A stretch of 64,000 bases of DNA from Apostichopus japonicus (GCF_037975245.1 NC_092581.1:19802303-19866302); one strand, 5' to 3'. Positions 51,019-63,000 are shown, counted from the first letter of the stretch. Made by a program: numbers and translations. Notes: generated by a model from the letters alone, not told the origin.

Positions 51019-51801
51019 AAATTGTGTGTGTGTTGGGGGGGGGGGGGGGAGTGTACGTATTTGTGTGTGTGTGTGTTAGTAATCTGAAACTTAAAAACGG
51101 TTTGCCACAAAAAGTTCTTTAAATCCGTGAACCCTGAACTTTAGTACAGAAGAAGGCTATCAAAGTCACACAAGCGAATCCATATATTGCAACCCTGTAT
51201 CCTTCGATATCGGACTGATATCTACCAATAACGAAGGAAAAAATGAAGTGTTACATTTTAATGTCCTCGATTTGAAGAAGAGGTTAAAAGCTTTGAAAAG
51301 CTAACTGTTATTAACCAAAGAAAATTCAATTGACCTGACAGAATTCACGAAAGGGTGCGGTCTTTCACAAAAACCATTCGAGTGAAAACATTCCCTATTC
51401 TTCTCATTCTCAACTTGCAGCCTTGTGCTATTCACGATTATAAAAGCGCTTGATTACTCACTGTAGTCTTTGTTTGTACAATAACATGACGTCACGGGTA
51501 TAGGCTCTCAGCAGTATACAGTATGTGCGGTTGAATTATTAGGCTGCCTACTTTTAAGTGTAACTTAGTGGTTGTTATTGGTGGTCGAGACTTATTAAGC
51601 ATGACAGTGTTATAGTAGTCTAAAAGCTATAGGCATATGAATTCCAGGGAGAGGATTTCCAAGCTGGTAATTTGGAACGGGTTATGATATATTTCGAAGC
51701 GGATGGTTCCTTTTCTTTGTTCTATGTGAAGCAGTTCTGAATTTGACAGTAATCAATACTTGACAACCGTGTTTCTTTGCTATCGCTAATTGACTTTCAA
51801 A
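48402..51801. other. Intergenic region between Ig genes C and D
   Basis: It begins with a G-rich tract (48420-48470), which probably lies in the 3' UTR of C, then AT-rich unique sequence. (TA)n-rich blocks sit at 50275-50440 and 50953-51015, and a hammerhead-like motif at 50565-50603. A (GT)n block and G run lie near 51028-51075. The long frame at 50083-50469 is composed of IYIY-type (TA)n translation and is not a gene. The last few hundred bases must hold the promoter of gene D. Confidence 0.55.
50565..50603 (-). ncRNA. Hammerhead-ribozyme-like motif, copy 3 (core preserved)
   Basis: On the minus strand: CTGAAGA, one extra A, stem GAGC, loop TAGTTTT, stem GCTC, then GAAA and GCTC. The CUGANGA and GAAA cores are intact and bracket a four-pair stem II, unlike the other three copies. 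The additional A and the unclear stem III and cleavage triplet leave activity uncertain. It could be a remnant of a Penelope-like element or of a retrozyme-type repeat. Confidence 0.35.
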
Positions 51802-54587
51802 ATGGCGTCCATCAGACATGTTTGTATAGGCCTATGTCTGTTATCTTTGCTATATTCTGTGACGGCCGTAACGGTTGTTAACAACGAACCACAGAAAGAG
51901 GTACTAGAGGGTTTCAATGTTACCATTTCTTGTGTTGTTGAAGATATTTTTAATCCGTCGAGTATGACATTTCACTGGACGGTTCCCGGTATCAGTGGAA
52001 GAACTGTACAGGCGTCCGATGGTATTCCAGATGGACAGTACTTAGTAACCAGCGATTTGCCGGAACCAAGAGGTGACATTGGTACTGTGACGGGTACGTC
52101 GACATTAACGGTGTTCGGTGCTAACGACACCACGGATGGTACTTATATATGTCAACTATTTGATAACGACAATACCGTGGTCGCGACGTCGGAGACTGAA
52201 CTGTCAGTGATAACGTTCGACAAGACGACTGATTCCGCCTGTTGGGTCGAACCTTCTAAAATAGCACTTGAAGGTAGTAAGGTAACATTTAGGTGCGCTA
52301 CCCGTAACCAAGGTGATCTGAGTGAATTAGATTTAGCAGTTGGCAGTACCCGTTTAGATGGTGTAAAGACTGTCGTTTCCGGGACCACATTTGTCAGTCA
52401 GACTATCTCCGTCCCTCTCGATTTAGACCAAAAAGATGTTTCATGTGTAGACGGTATAAGCGGTGACGTCCTCTGTTCATCCTCTGTGTCGCTCATGTTC
52501 CATCCCCGGGTTACCGTGGTCCCTGATGGCGAAATCGTTTACGAGTCCGATGCCCGGTTTAACTGTACCGCCACGGGACGGCCGATGGACGGTTTTATCT
52601 ACCGATGGTGGTATGCCGATGTACCGATTGTACAGTCATCTCACCATCGCTTCAATAGGGTTATTCTTGAAAATAACAATCAGACATTGGTCCTTCCAGA
52701 TCTCTCGGCATCGGTAAGTCAAACGTCACACTTTCAATGACATGGGCAGGGTTCGGTTTCTTCCTAATTCTTCCAAACCTATTTCTTCCAGGGACGTGGA
52801 AGAAACTGGAAGAAACCTGTTTCTTCCAGTTTCTTCCGGAAGAAACTGGAAGAAACTGTGAAAATTGGCATATACGCAGCACAACCCACATACATGATAA
52901 AGAGACAAATAGTTTACCACCATCTGACTGAAATGCATACCATTGAAACCACCAAAATATGATTTTTTTTTGTTTTGATTATAATTTTGGGTTGTTTTTC
53001 TACACCAAAAGATGTTGCTTATAGATCAAAATATGGAAGGACTACTTATCATCTCGCTACCCCCCCCCCCCCCCATCAACCAGAATTGCATAACTGGCCA
53101 TACTGTACAGTATGAATGATTAACCTGGATTGGCCCATGCACTGAGGCTTCAGGAGTAGGATTGAAACTTATGGTCATAGCGGTCAATGTAATAGTAGTA
53201 ATGAGTGTGCATTGTAGTAGGCCTACCCTAGTTTCCAGGGTACACACTTTTTAACTAAGAACTGGGCTATAATCAGGACCATTCTGGTCTGCAAAATATT
53301 GCTTGCCCATAGTTGTTCCCTGAATTGTCCAATGCCAGTAGCCTAGTACAATATTGTGTACAGTATATGCTGGAAGCAGGTCATGTGCTCCAAACCTAGA
53401 TATAGACTACCTAGATGACACTATATTGCTTCTTGTCCATTTATTACATAGTTAGAAATCATTGCAGGTTGTTATGAAACTTTATCAACAGTTTTTCTCA
53501 AAAACTGAGTTTCTTCCATTTTGTACGGAAGAAACTGGAAGAAACCTATTTCTTCCGAGTGGAAAACACCGCGGTTTATTCCGCGGTTTTTCCACACCCG
53601 GAAGAAACCTGCGAACCCTGGACATGGGTAACAATACTAGGGTTACCCTACGTAGTTATTTTCCAGGACAATAATTAACTGTAATACCTTTCTGATATTG
53701 TAACACTTTTTCATCAACTATAGCTTTCTTGCTTTGCAAAGTAAGTGATCACGAAAACGTTATATGACATGCGCTCACAGAGATTAATAGAAATTGAACG
53801 AATTTGGCCAAGATGGATGTCAATATGGATACAAATATAGATATATATATATAGGCTAACTTAAACTGCAATGAATGGGTAATCCAGATCCGTGAGAACG
53901 TCTCCACTCTCCACTCTCGACCGGGATTCGAACCCGAGCCTCTCGCTTTTTATGCGGACACCCTAACCAACTAGACACTGATTGTATGCCTAGAGGTTCG
54001 AAACCAGCAATGAAGGTCCTAATTCCACTGTAGGCTTTTGTCACCTGTATCTAACAATGTTTTGTTTTATCGCTGTTTGCAGGCATATTTGCCTAATATA
54101 TTTACATATATAAATAACATTCACATTTCTTCCTCTGTAGTTCGATGCTGGAATCAATCTGACATGTGAAGTCACCAATGCTGTAGGTACTGGCAGGAAC
54201 GACCCTTACACCATTGAGGGACGTGAACCTCGATCAGTCGCCTCTACGGTAGGACCCATCCTCTTGGCGGTTATCTTCCTCATCATCATCATTGTCCTCA
54301 TAATTTTCTTTATCTGGAGGAGAGGGCAGAAGAGAATGGTTCGCAGTATCAGTACTAGGAGAAAGATGACCGCAAAGGACAACCGGAATACCTCCGAGCT
54401 TCCTACTTTACAAGGCAGCGATTATACTGGCCATGGGTCCTTCGTGGCTGTCTCACCAATGGACCTTGAAGCAATGGGCTATGGACCAGACATAACGAGC
54501 AACAAATCTAGCAAGGTAGGCCAATTAAATATATAACATATATTCATATATGTATTAAATACACACACGCACAAGCATATATATAAT

Positions 54588-54626
<39 letters not shown>

Positions 54627-57600
54627 TTTTAGTCATACTATGTAGTTCACTTAACGAGTTTTGCCCTCAACCGTAAACATGTTATACGGTACAAATGTTT
54701 GACGTCATGTAATTTGAGAGGACCGTCACTTTTAAGATGAAAATATGAGTGAATTTTGCCATCGCTTACGTAACGTCAATGTTGTATTCGTACTTTATTT
54801 TGAAGCCCATCAAGCCAGCGAGAGACGCCTTAACTTTTTATAATATTTTCCCGGTAAGAGTATAAACAAATACGAAATCAATCCATCTATACATAACTAT
54901 ACATTACTACATTACTTACGATACTGATCAATACATTTCTACAGTCTACCATCTACCATCAAGAGTGGTTACTATGACGACCACTCGTAATCATTCCATT
55001 AACTTGTTCATTATTGGAATGAAAACATAAACCATATTTATGGCCAGATTTGTAGAAGGGCCACCTCTGTAACTATCGATTCCTGTATGTATCTTATGCA
55101 TGTTTCACACATAACATCACATCCACTATTTTGAACTACTATAAACGAATAATTCGATACACACTGTAATCAATCTCTGATCTATCTGATAGAAAAGAAC
55201 ATAGCCCCATCAAATTTTTCCATTCCAGATTTGTTGCAATTCTTTTCGTTCATAATTTGCAAATTTCAAAATCCATGGAATGTCAAAAAAATATATATAT
55301 ATATACCTCGGTTCTAAGTCTAAAATGTTATCTTTTAATTTTATTCTGTTTTGTTTTAAACAAGCAAAAATTATTCCGGATCCTACAGGACAGTGATGGA
55401 AATTTCTTTTTGGTGAGGAATAAAAGTACAAAGAATCACCACAATTTGTCATTTTTGTGTCTCAAATTGCTGACTGACATTCTGCTTGATCTTTTGCAAA
55501 ATGGATTCAATTTTAAAACAAGAAAACGTGAATGTCACTGATGCCTTGCCTGATAGAATATTTCTCATATTTTGTAAATAACCCATAAACAACAAACAAC
55601 CCTACACATTAGATTGTTTACGTATCTGATTATCATGGTTGACATAAAATAACCTTTACTCTTAATTATGTCATCCCCCTTCTCCCCTGACGACTTTTCT
55701 TGAAGCATTTTTTGTAGAATAATGGTCGTGATTCACAGATTCATTTAGTCCAACCTGTTTCGCTGTGCTCCTCCACAACCATTGTGTTGTGTCAGTACAT
55801 AAACGCTTTTCACTATTGTGATTTGCGGTAACGGCTCATTTGAGACGAATCCCATTATAATTATTTGAAGAAACTTATCGGTGTAAAACCAGTGCAATTG
55901 GTTTACTCCTTATTTCTGAAGCAAGCCAACATTTGGTTAAAAGAATGGCCCGAGACCAACGTATACGTTTGATCTACTCTGTGGAATCATTAGAAAAATA
56001 AAAACTTCTTTAGCTGTGTAGAGCCGCCAGCAACACTATTTCTATACATGTAACTGTACAAACTGTACATACTGTACTCGCGTTCTAGTGAGTTTGTCGT
56101 CCAAAAATGTGTGTAAAAGTAAGCTGACCTGACGTTTCGATCCTAACAGGATCTTCTTTAGAGGCGAAATTTTAACTTATAAATTTGATGTACAGAAGCA
56201 AAGTGAATCTGTGAATCTGTCTAACCATGTTCGAACTCTTGAATCTTGTTGCGGAAGAGGGGGAGGGAAGGAGGGGGTTATTTTCAAATGTAAAGTTGTT
56301 CTGTCAACCTGTAAATCAGTTCAGTAAATGATCGTTGTAGCGTTGTTTTGTATTTATTTCGGGTTGTGTGCGAAATAGACCTATTTTTGTTTAACTTTCA
56401 AACTGACTAAAACGTAAAGTAACACAGCTCCATCTATTCCTTTCTTTCTTTCTTTCATTTATTTATTTATTTATATCATTTATTTATTTGTTGATGTATC
56501 CTTTTTAGAAGTCACCATACTAACTGCTCTGTTATTGTATATTTTGCTGCATGATATCTTCGTTCCGTTATCTATGTTGCGGCACCCCCCCCCCCGCCCC
56601 AAGTTTGGTATCACAAATATGAATACAAGGGATGTGGGTAGTGGGCGGGGATTGTATTTTACGTAGCATTTTCTAGACAATGTACAAAAACAATTAAAAA
56701 CAAATAGTTGGAAATTCAGCTCAAATTTGGTAATTTCAACTTAAATTGAGGGCGCTGCTTTCAAATGAGCACTGTCGACTTAAATGTCCAGCAAGCACTT
56801 TGTTCTCAATCTTCGTCTTTCCTTTGTTTACTGTTTCGTTGTTTTTTTTAATCAATGTTACTCTTCGCTTGTTTCAATTTCGGCCAAAAAAAATAAAAAA
56901 AATCTTTCTCAAATGCAAGAAAACCCCCAAAATGTCTTGTTAATATGAAATGTATTTTTATTGTCCGGTGATTGCGAAAGAGAAAACTTGGCATGAAATA
57001 AAGTCCCTGCACAATCTACACGTAACAATACATTGTTGACATTTGTGGTAAGTTTTGGGAAACGTTGCCAAGTTTAGTTTGCATATGCAGCTCTGGGCGG
57101 AAGTGACTGGCTATTTTCGTTATTAAGTGACTGAGGCAATTGATGGCTGATTTCGTAACTTTTGGTAAGCCAAAGAAATCCATTAAGTAGGAAGCAATGC
57201 ACATGTTAAAGACTATCAGTGTTACGCTGAATAATAAAAAAAGGTCACATGTTAGTTAAATTATGTAATCTCTCAACTAGCCACAGTGGTTTAAAAACTC
57301 CAGAGACTTAATTATGGCAACTTTCAGCAATAGTGTTATGCAATTTCGTGATGTGGGGTGATCGAGGGCCGGGGTTAGGGCAGGGGCAATGCAAATGATA
57401 TTTAGCTGTATCGCAAACAGTATAAATGGCAGGGGTCTATTGGGTCTAATTATTATGAATGTGTTCGATGCTGTTAGAAAGTTAACCTCAACTAACGCAC
57501 ATGCCTGGTTTAGAAGCTTTAGAAGCTCATACATCAGTTTAAATGTGTTTCTATTTTTGAAGGTTGAGCCAAATGACCGAGACAGTGGAGTTGGCGATGA

Positions 57601-59237
57601 CGGTATCCGGCCTATCCCTCGCAGGGGGAGTGTCTCATCCTCGGTAGGGAAGGTCAACTACGGATACGAGCAAGACACTCAAAGCCAAAGCGATATGAAC
57701 TTTGAGTCCGCTGATGCACCAGTTGATCCTTACGAACAGAAGGTGGGTATACCTTTTTAAGGGTATAAGGGCCGGTTGTGGCCAGTGAGGACCAAGCACT
57801 AAACTTACTATAGAATGTAGTATTCATAAGTGTAATCAAAACCGCATTCAATTTCTGGGGGGGGGGGGAGGGGCGAAGGATAATTTTTTTTAATTATAAT
57901 ATCGCTAGTAATTTAAAAATATAAAATGCTTAGATGCAACTTACAAGGCCTGGGAAGTGCCATTTCCAGCGATCTGGGAGGTATTTTCGGCCAAAATTTT
58001 GTTGTGCGCCAACTCTTGGTGGCTCTACGCTTAGATAGTTTGCCTACAAGCTACGCCCCTCCATTGGCAAATTCCTCGATACGCGCCTGTTTCTAACTCG
58101 CGTTATGTTTCATAGTTAGCATTGTATATAATTCTTAATGAAACTAAAGCAAGTGCTTCAAGCCGTAACTTCCGCCACGATTTGACGAGTGGTTTCATAT
58201 TTCAGTCAAGCTTCAGAAGATGCTGTGCTGATATGCATAGCTTTGACGACAACCTTCATCCTATCCTAATGTTATAATAATCCATACATCAGAGATGTCA
58301 GCAGGAACTACAGTATTGTTTCAAAGTACCCTCGATATCTCATGACAAATATCTTGAGCATGCCATCTCTACAGGTGGAGACATGATAGCTATGAGTGGG
58401 GGGGGGGGTGGGGGAATGGACGAGAAGGTGTTGTAAAGATAAGGCGCTGTACATACATCGATAGTTATTTCCTTTAAATCTAGCTATCCGTGTAGGAAAT
58501 GATCGCAACATTATTCACGTGTTTCTTAATTCTCATATTATCAGACAGCTGACAAGGGAAAACCCCTCCTCCTTAGACCCCCCCCCCCCCCAGGGCAGCG
58601 TCTCCTGCATTAAGGGTCCGTCCCGGTGCCGACTGCTCTATATACGCCACTATATCAAGACAAAATCATCTCACCTGACTTTAAGTTCTACAACATTTAA
58701 CCACTGGTCAGTGGTAACTTGTCACACCCACACACACTAGTGTGCGCAATTCAAACAGTTGCTCGCGGGGCGCCAAATTGCATCACATCAACGTGTCTCC
58801 TGAGGCACTTCCCATCGTTGCAGCGAGCCACAAGCGCACGCAACTCATACTAGCGGTAGCAACGGATAGCGGAGTTAAAGGTTGCACATGTTCTGTTAGA
58901 TTCTCCATATTGTGCTTCAGGGTTTATTGTGTTGGTATAGTCTACACTATAAAACTATGTAATGTTGCAAGATGATACCTCACTTGTCATTAATTACACT
59001 GCACTTGTTTTATATACTTCTCAGCTCAAGTCCTACAGTTACGAGGTGAACCCAAATTTCAACAGTTATCGAAAATCTCAAATATTTGACGTCGTCACGA
59101 TTCCGACCTCGGATAACGAAAACGGCGACGATTCTGATACTGAAATCAGGACCATTGCTAGCGATTCCGGAGGGAGCGATGACGAAAGCGTAGGCAAACC
59201 CTCGGCTAGCGGTCATATCGAAAGTACTACTCTGTAA
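51802..59237 (+). CDS. Ig receptor D: three Ig domains, type I membrane protein, four exons
   Basis: Exons 51802-52713, 54141-54515, 57563-57742 and 59025-59237 join in frame (all introns phase 0, GT-AG) to give 559 residues. Exon 1 supplies the signal peptide (about 1-22), V-like Ig1 (C44/C117, DGTYIC), Ig2 with canonical C165/C215 plus extra pair C147/C225, and the first half of Ig3 (C255). Exon 2 completes Ig3 (C313) and encodes the transmembrane helix (about 341-363) and proximal tail. Exons 3 and 4 are tail only. The tail contains DRDSGVGDD, an NPNF motif (498-501) shared with receptor A, and a C-terminal STTL fitting a class I PDZ ligand. ATG 51802 is the first ATG of the open frame and directly precedes the signal peptide. 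Intron 1 carries a hAT-like element close to its donor and a SINE fragment. Confidence 0.88.
52747..53620. mobile_element. hAT-like non-autonomous element in intron 1 of Ig gene D, 874 bp
   Basis: The left end is CAGGGTTCGGTTTCTTCC and the right end, GGAAGAAACCTGCGAACCCT followed by G, is its imperfect inverse. Perfect 8 bp target duplications GACATGGG lie at 52739-52746 and 53621-53628. CAGGG termini and an 8 bp duplication indicate the hAT superfamily. Subterminal zones are dense in inverted GGAAGAAACT units. The internal sequence has no transposase frame. The left end lies only 33 bp downstream of the exon 1 donor. Confidence 0.88.
53836..53990 (-). mobile_element. tRNA-derived SINE fragment in intron 1 of Ig gene D
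   Basis: On the minus strand an A-box-like TCTAGTTGGTTAGGGTG is followed by the B box GGGTTCGAATCCCG about 30 bases on, then a short body and a (TA)n tail. The T-arm-like stem CTCGGGTTCGAATCCCGG is almost intact. The head and body differ from the two SINEs near 10.3-10.9 kb, so this is a different family. A functional tRNA was considered, but an acceptor stem cannot be closed. Confidence 0.65.
54585..54622. repeat. (TA)n microsatellite in intron 2 of Ig gene D
   Basis: Pure TA repeat of about 16-18 units starting about 70 bp after the exon 2 donor. Confidence 0.9.
56126..56165 (-). ncRNA. Hammerhead-like 40-mer, copy 4 (degenerate), in intron 2 of gene D
   Basis: The minus strand has CTAAAGA, the stem GATCC/GGATC with loop TGTTA, GAAAC and GTC. 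It is about 85-90 percent identical to 6454-6493 over 50 bp, including the flanking GTCAGGTCAGCTTAC. The core G5 is replaced by A, so catalysis is not expected. Confidence 0.35.
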
Positions 59238-59360
59238 TTAATAATTGAGTTCGCACATCAGTGAGACCGTTCCAGACATTGCGTTCCAACAGCACTAATC
59301 TCTATATTTGAACGTGCATATTCATTTCACAGGTAGCGTTAAATGTAATACAATGGGTTA

Positions 59361-60020
59361 AAAGGTCATATGTAGGGTCTAAAGATCAAACACAGAGTTA
59401 AAAGGTCATGCACAGGGTTTAAAGGTCATACACAGGGCTAGTTAAAGGTCATACACATGATTTAAATGCCACATACAAGGTTAAAATGTAACGTACGGTA
59501 TACCTATACAATTGGATGCCTATATAACATTGGAAGAGGACTTAAATGTCACACAATCATTACGTATATATGTTAACAGAATGGCTTCGTCTCACATAGT
59601 CACACTTAGTGCAAGCAAAACTCACATGAGAACTGGTAACCAAGGTAACCATGTCCTGGAACAAGTTTTATTGATAACACACTGAGTACGTACATGAAGG
59701 ATGAACGCAAGTAATTACAGGTCACATAAAGGGTATATTAAAGGTCAAATAAAGCGCACGTTTAAGGTAAAAAAAGGGTATATTAAAGGTCAAATAAAGG
59801 GCAAGTTTAAGGTCAAATAAAGGGTATATTATAGGTCAAATAAAGGGCAAGTTTAAGGTCACATAATGGGTATATTAAAGGTCAAATAAAGGGCACATTA
59901 AAGGTCATATAAAGGATATATTAAAGGTCACGTGAACGATATATTAAAGGTCACGTAAAGAGTTACTTATATATGTAAGCATGTACCATAAAACATCACA
60001 GTTAGGGGTTAAAGGTCACA
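59361..60020 (+). repeat. Degenerate minisatellite carrying about 15 AGGTCA hexamers
   Basis: The plus strand repeats units such as GGGTATATTAAAGGTCAAAT and AAAGGGCAAGTTTAAGGTCA, with an approximate higher-order period of 45-50 bp in the middle part. I count about 15 exact AGGTCA hexamers, most as TAAAGGTCA, all on the plus strand, plus several one-off variants. AGGTCA is the consensus half-site of nuclear receptors, and AAAGGTCA is the monomer site of the NR4A type. It begins about 120 bp past the stop codon of gene D. Confidence 0.85.
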
Positions 60021-63000
60021 TAGTCACATTACACAAAAAATGTTAAACCAACGCAGTCCTCATTCCATTGTTACAAAAGTACGAAATGTGAATAGTTTTA
60101 ATCGATCTATTGCTTAGCTTTTCCACTTGTTCTTATTTTATTGGTAATAATGACATATGTTTTCTGACTTCCCGTTTTCGAGGTTTCAAAGGTTTATTTC
60201 CAAGTTTCCTTTCAAACATGCGGTCCGCTAACGATCCTAAGCCTATGCAATCAAATTTTAATCTTACTCACTCTTGCCATATGAAAAACATAAATAATAA
60301 ACAAGAAACGCACATGGTATATGACTTAAATTACGCCAGGTTTGAAAAGTGTTTGAGGTGATTTTAAAGTCATATTATCGGAATTACTCGATAGAGATCA
60401 TGACGTAATACGTTAATCCTATGCTGTCCATTCAGGATGGAAATGAGGTATTTTGGCAATTTTTATAGCAAGTTATAATTCACCTTCTATGTAGATAAGT
60501 TTGCTCTGTCGGCTTTGATCACACTGCATAATATAATGCATTATTGTATGGATATGTCTTTCAAATACTAAAAATGTTATTATAAATATGTTATTCTGAA
60601 TTACGTCACGTAAAAACAACATGTCAGTAATGTGTTTTGCTGTATAAACTCATTACCATGCATCACTTTCACTTCGGTTAGCCATTTCATCGGACTTGTA
60701 TCTATATTAATCTCTAGGAACTTGTCTCAAATTATGCCGAGGGTTGACGTGTAACTCGTTCAAATATTTGTCGTCTTTTGTTGTCCAATATGTCTGAATA
60801 TGAATTTTACTGATTTTAGTAAGTTTAAACATGCGATTTGTACTTTTATAGCTTTATCAATGTGTCTTTCATGGCCCTCGGAAATTATATAGGATATGCG
60901 GTCTTCATTATATGCAGCCATAGTTTCGACAATTTGTCCCTCATTGTCCTTGGGCAAATGTCGTCCTAAATAGCTGACGTGATTCAATGTCTTCGAAATA
61001 TCTTCCTTCCTTCATCGATGAGGCTTAATGATATTTCATCGGCTTTGATGTATGTGACCATCCAAAAATACTTACTCAGTCACATTAATGTGTCTTCTGT
61101 TGTCTTGAGAAAGCATATCACCTTAAAATGTCAGCAATAGATTTTTGCTTTATTCAGTAATATGTATTTATAAGTACTTTGCAAGTTAAGGCTAAAATGT
61201 GTCTGTTGTCGGCTAAATGTATATGAGCCCATATGCGTGATAATGCTACTTAATATGTCTTTCATTGTCTTTCTGGAATGTCTTTCTTAATATCTTACAA
61301 GGTCTCAATTGTCTTTCATCGTCTTCTGATAAATGTCTTTCAGGATTAAGTTAAATGTCCACTAAGGTGAGATAAAAAGTAGTACGATCATTTTTTTCTT
61401 TTTAATTAAGTTTCAACACCTGTTTGGTCTTTTTTGTACAGTCAGTCATTTTTAGTGAAATGTTTTAACGATTTGATGTTTTTTAAATACTTTTTACAAC
61501 CTTTTTTAATATTCTGAAATAAGTTTATAGGAGTTATGTAACGTAAATGAATAATTGACCAAGTTACATATTGTTCGCTGCTTGTTTTTGTTTCTTCCAC
61601 CACTCTCATATTTTAATGCTGTTAAGTTTCTTGTAAAGTCTACGTGTTACGAAAATCTAAAAGTAATTGGTATACCAGATCTCAGTTTGGTAATCTTTAA
61701 AAAAAAACTTTAAAAAAAAAACGGATTTTATGGTTTCTATAGTTCAGTAATGCGAAGAACCAATTTCTAAGAATTTACTAATAAACATTTTGTTTATTAA
61801 AATTCTAAATAGTCGAAAGATCCTCCTATTCTATAGGCTTGATACAACTGCAGAATGAAACAAATCAACGTTTTGTTCTTTTAGCCTATATTCAATTACA
61901 TTTTAACCATTTTTGCTCACTTTGGTTACGTATAAGCTGGTTGTGTTGCTATATTGAAGAACGAAGGTATCATGTTTGTTTGTTTACTTAGTAGGATAGT
62001 TGAAACTAATTTTCTTTAAATAAGTATTGTAAAAGTTTAAAACAGATTTACGAACCAATGAACGGAAAAGATATAACTTTTTATTTTTGCATATATTCCT
62101 ACAGGCTGAAAGTTCCCGATGACGTCATCACTCCAACAACCAGCTGATTGCGCAATTATATGCAAAACAAATAAATGAATGATATTTAAAAATCATGGCG
62201 TCCGCCAAGCGATGTTGGGTGAATTGAATGGGTTATGTGTTGTCCATGGTATAATTAATGTAGTATAACTAAACACATTCAGCTGAATCCAGCTAAACAA
62301 AAAATAATACGGCCGCATTTCAACTCTCAGCTTAAGTAAATTGTTTTATTTCAATACTTGGGATGTCTTTCATATTATATAGATAGAGAGAGAGGGAGGG
62401 GGGGGGGTGGGGAGTTTATTCAGAGGTATGGGATATTATTGTTTAATATCCTTAAATTAACTTGTAATATGAATCTGTTCGACGTACAACAGGCAATCAT
62501 AATTTACATAGTACTCACGACACCACTATCGTCAGATACCATGTACTGTACAAGCACGATGTAACGCACGTTTCACTATCATATAGTGTCCACATACACC
62601 TACAACATTACAACATGCATTCCAACATTGTAAGCACCTTGGACTTCCATACAAACACAGAAGAACATTAGCGCAGGATTTATCGTGTGGCATGTTTTCC
62701 TTATAAGCCAATGTAACACAATGTAACATCACATTGCGTAATGGATCCTATATCCTATACTTCTGTATAGCACAATACAACACCATTATACAAACATGTA
62801 TGAAGCAACATATATCATATAACGTGCATTCGTTAGTAATACTTCTTATAGTGGACAACGCTATAAATCACTTGCATTCCATTGTATCCTGTTGCACATA
62901 AAACAATAGAATATCCATCTACTAACTTTAACAGCATGTACCTAAGAAAATGATAGACTAACCACATGTTTAACCATCGCTATTGTAGTACAGACAACAA

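Noticed and set aside
53905-53985. Possible tRNA gene in intron 1 of receptor D
   Set aside because: The T-arm is almost perfect, but the acceptor stem does not pair, and the context is SINE-like with a (TA)n tail.
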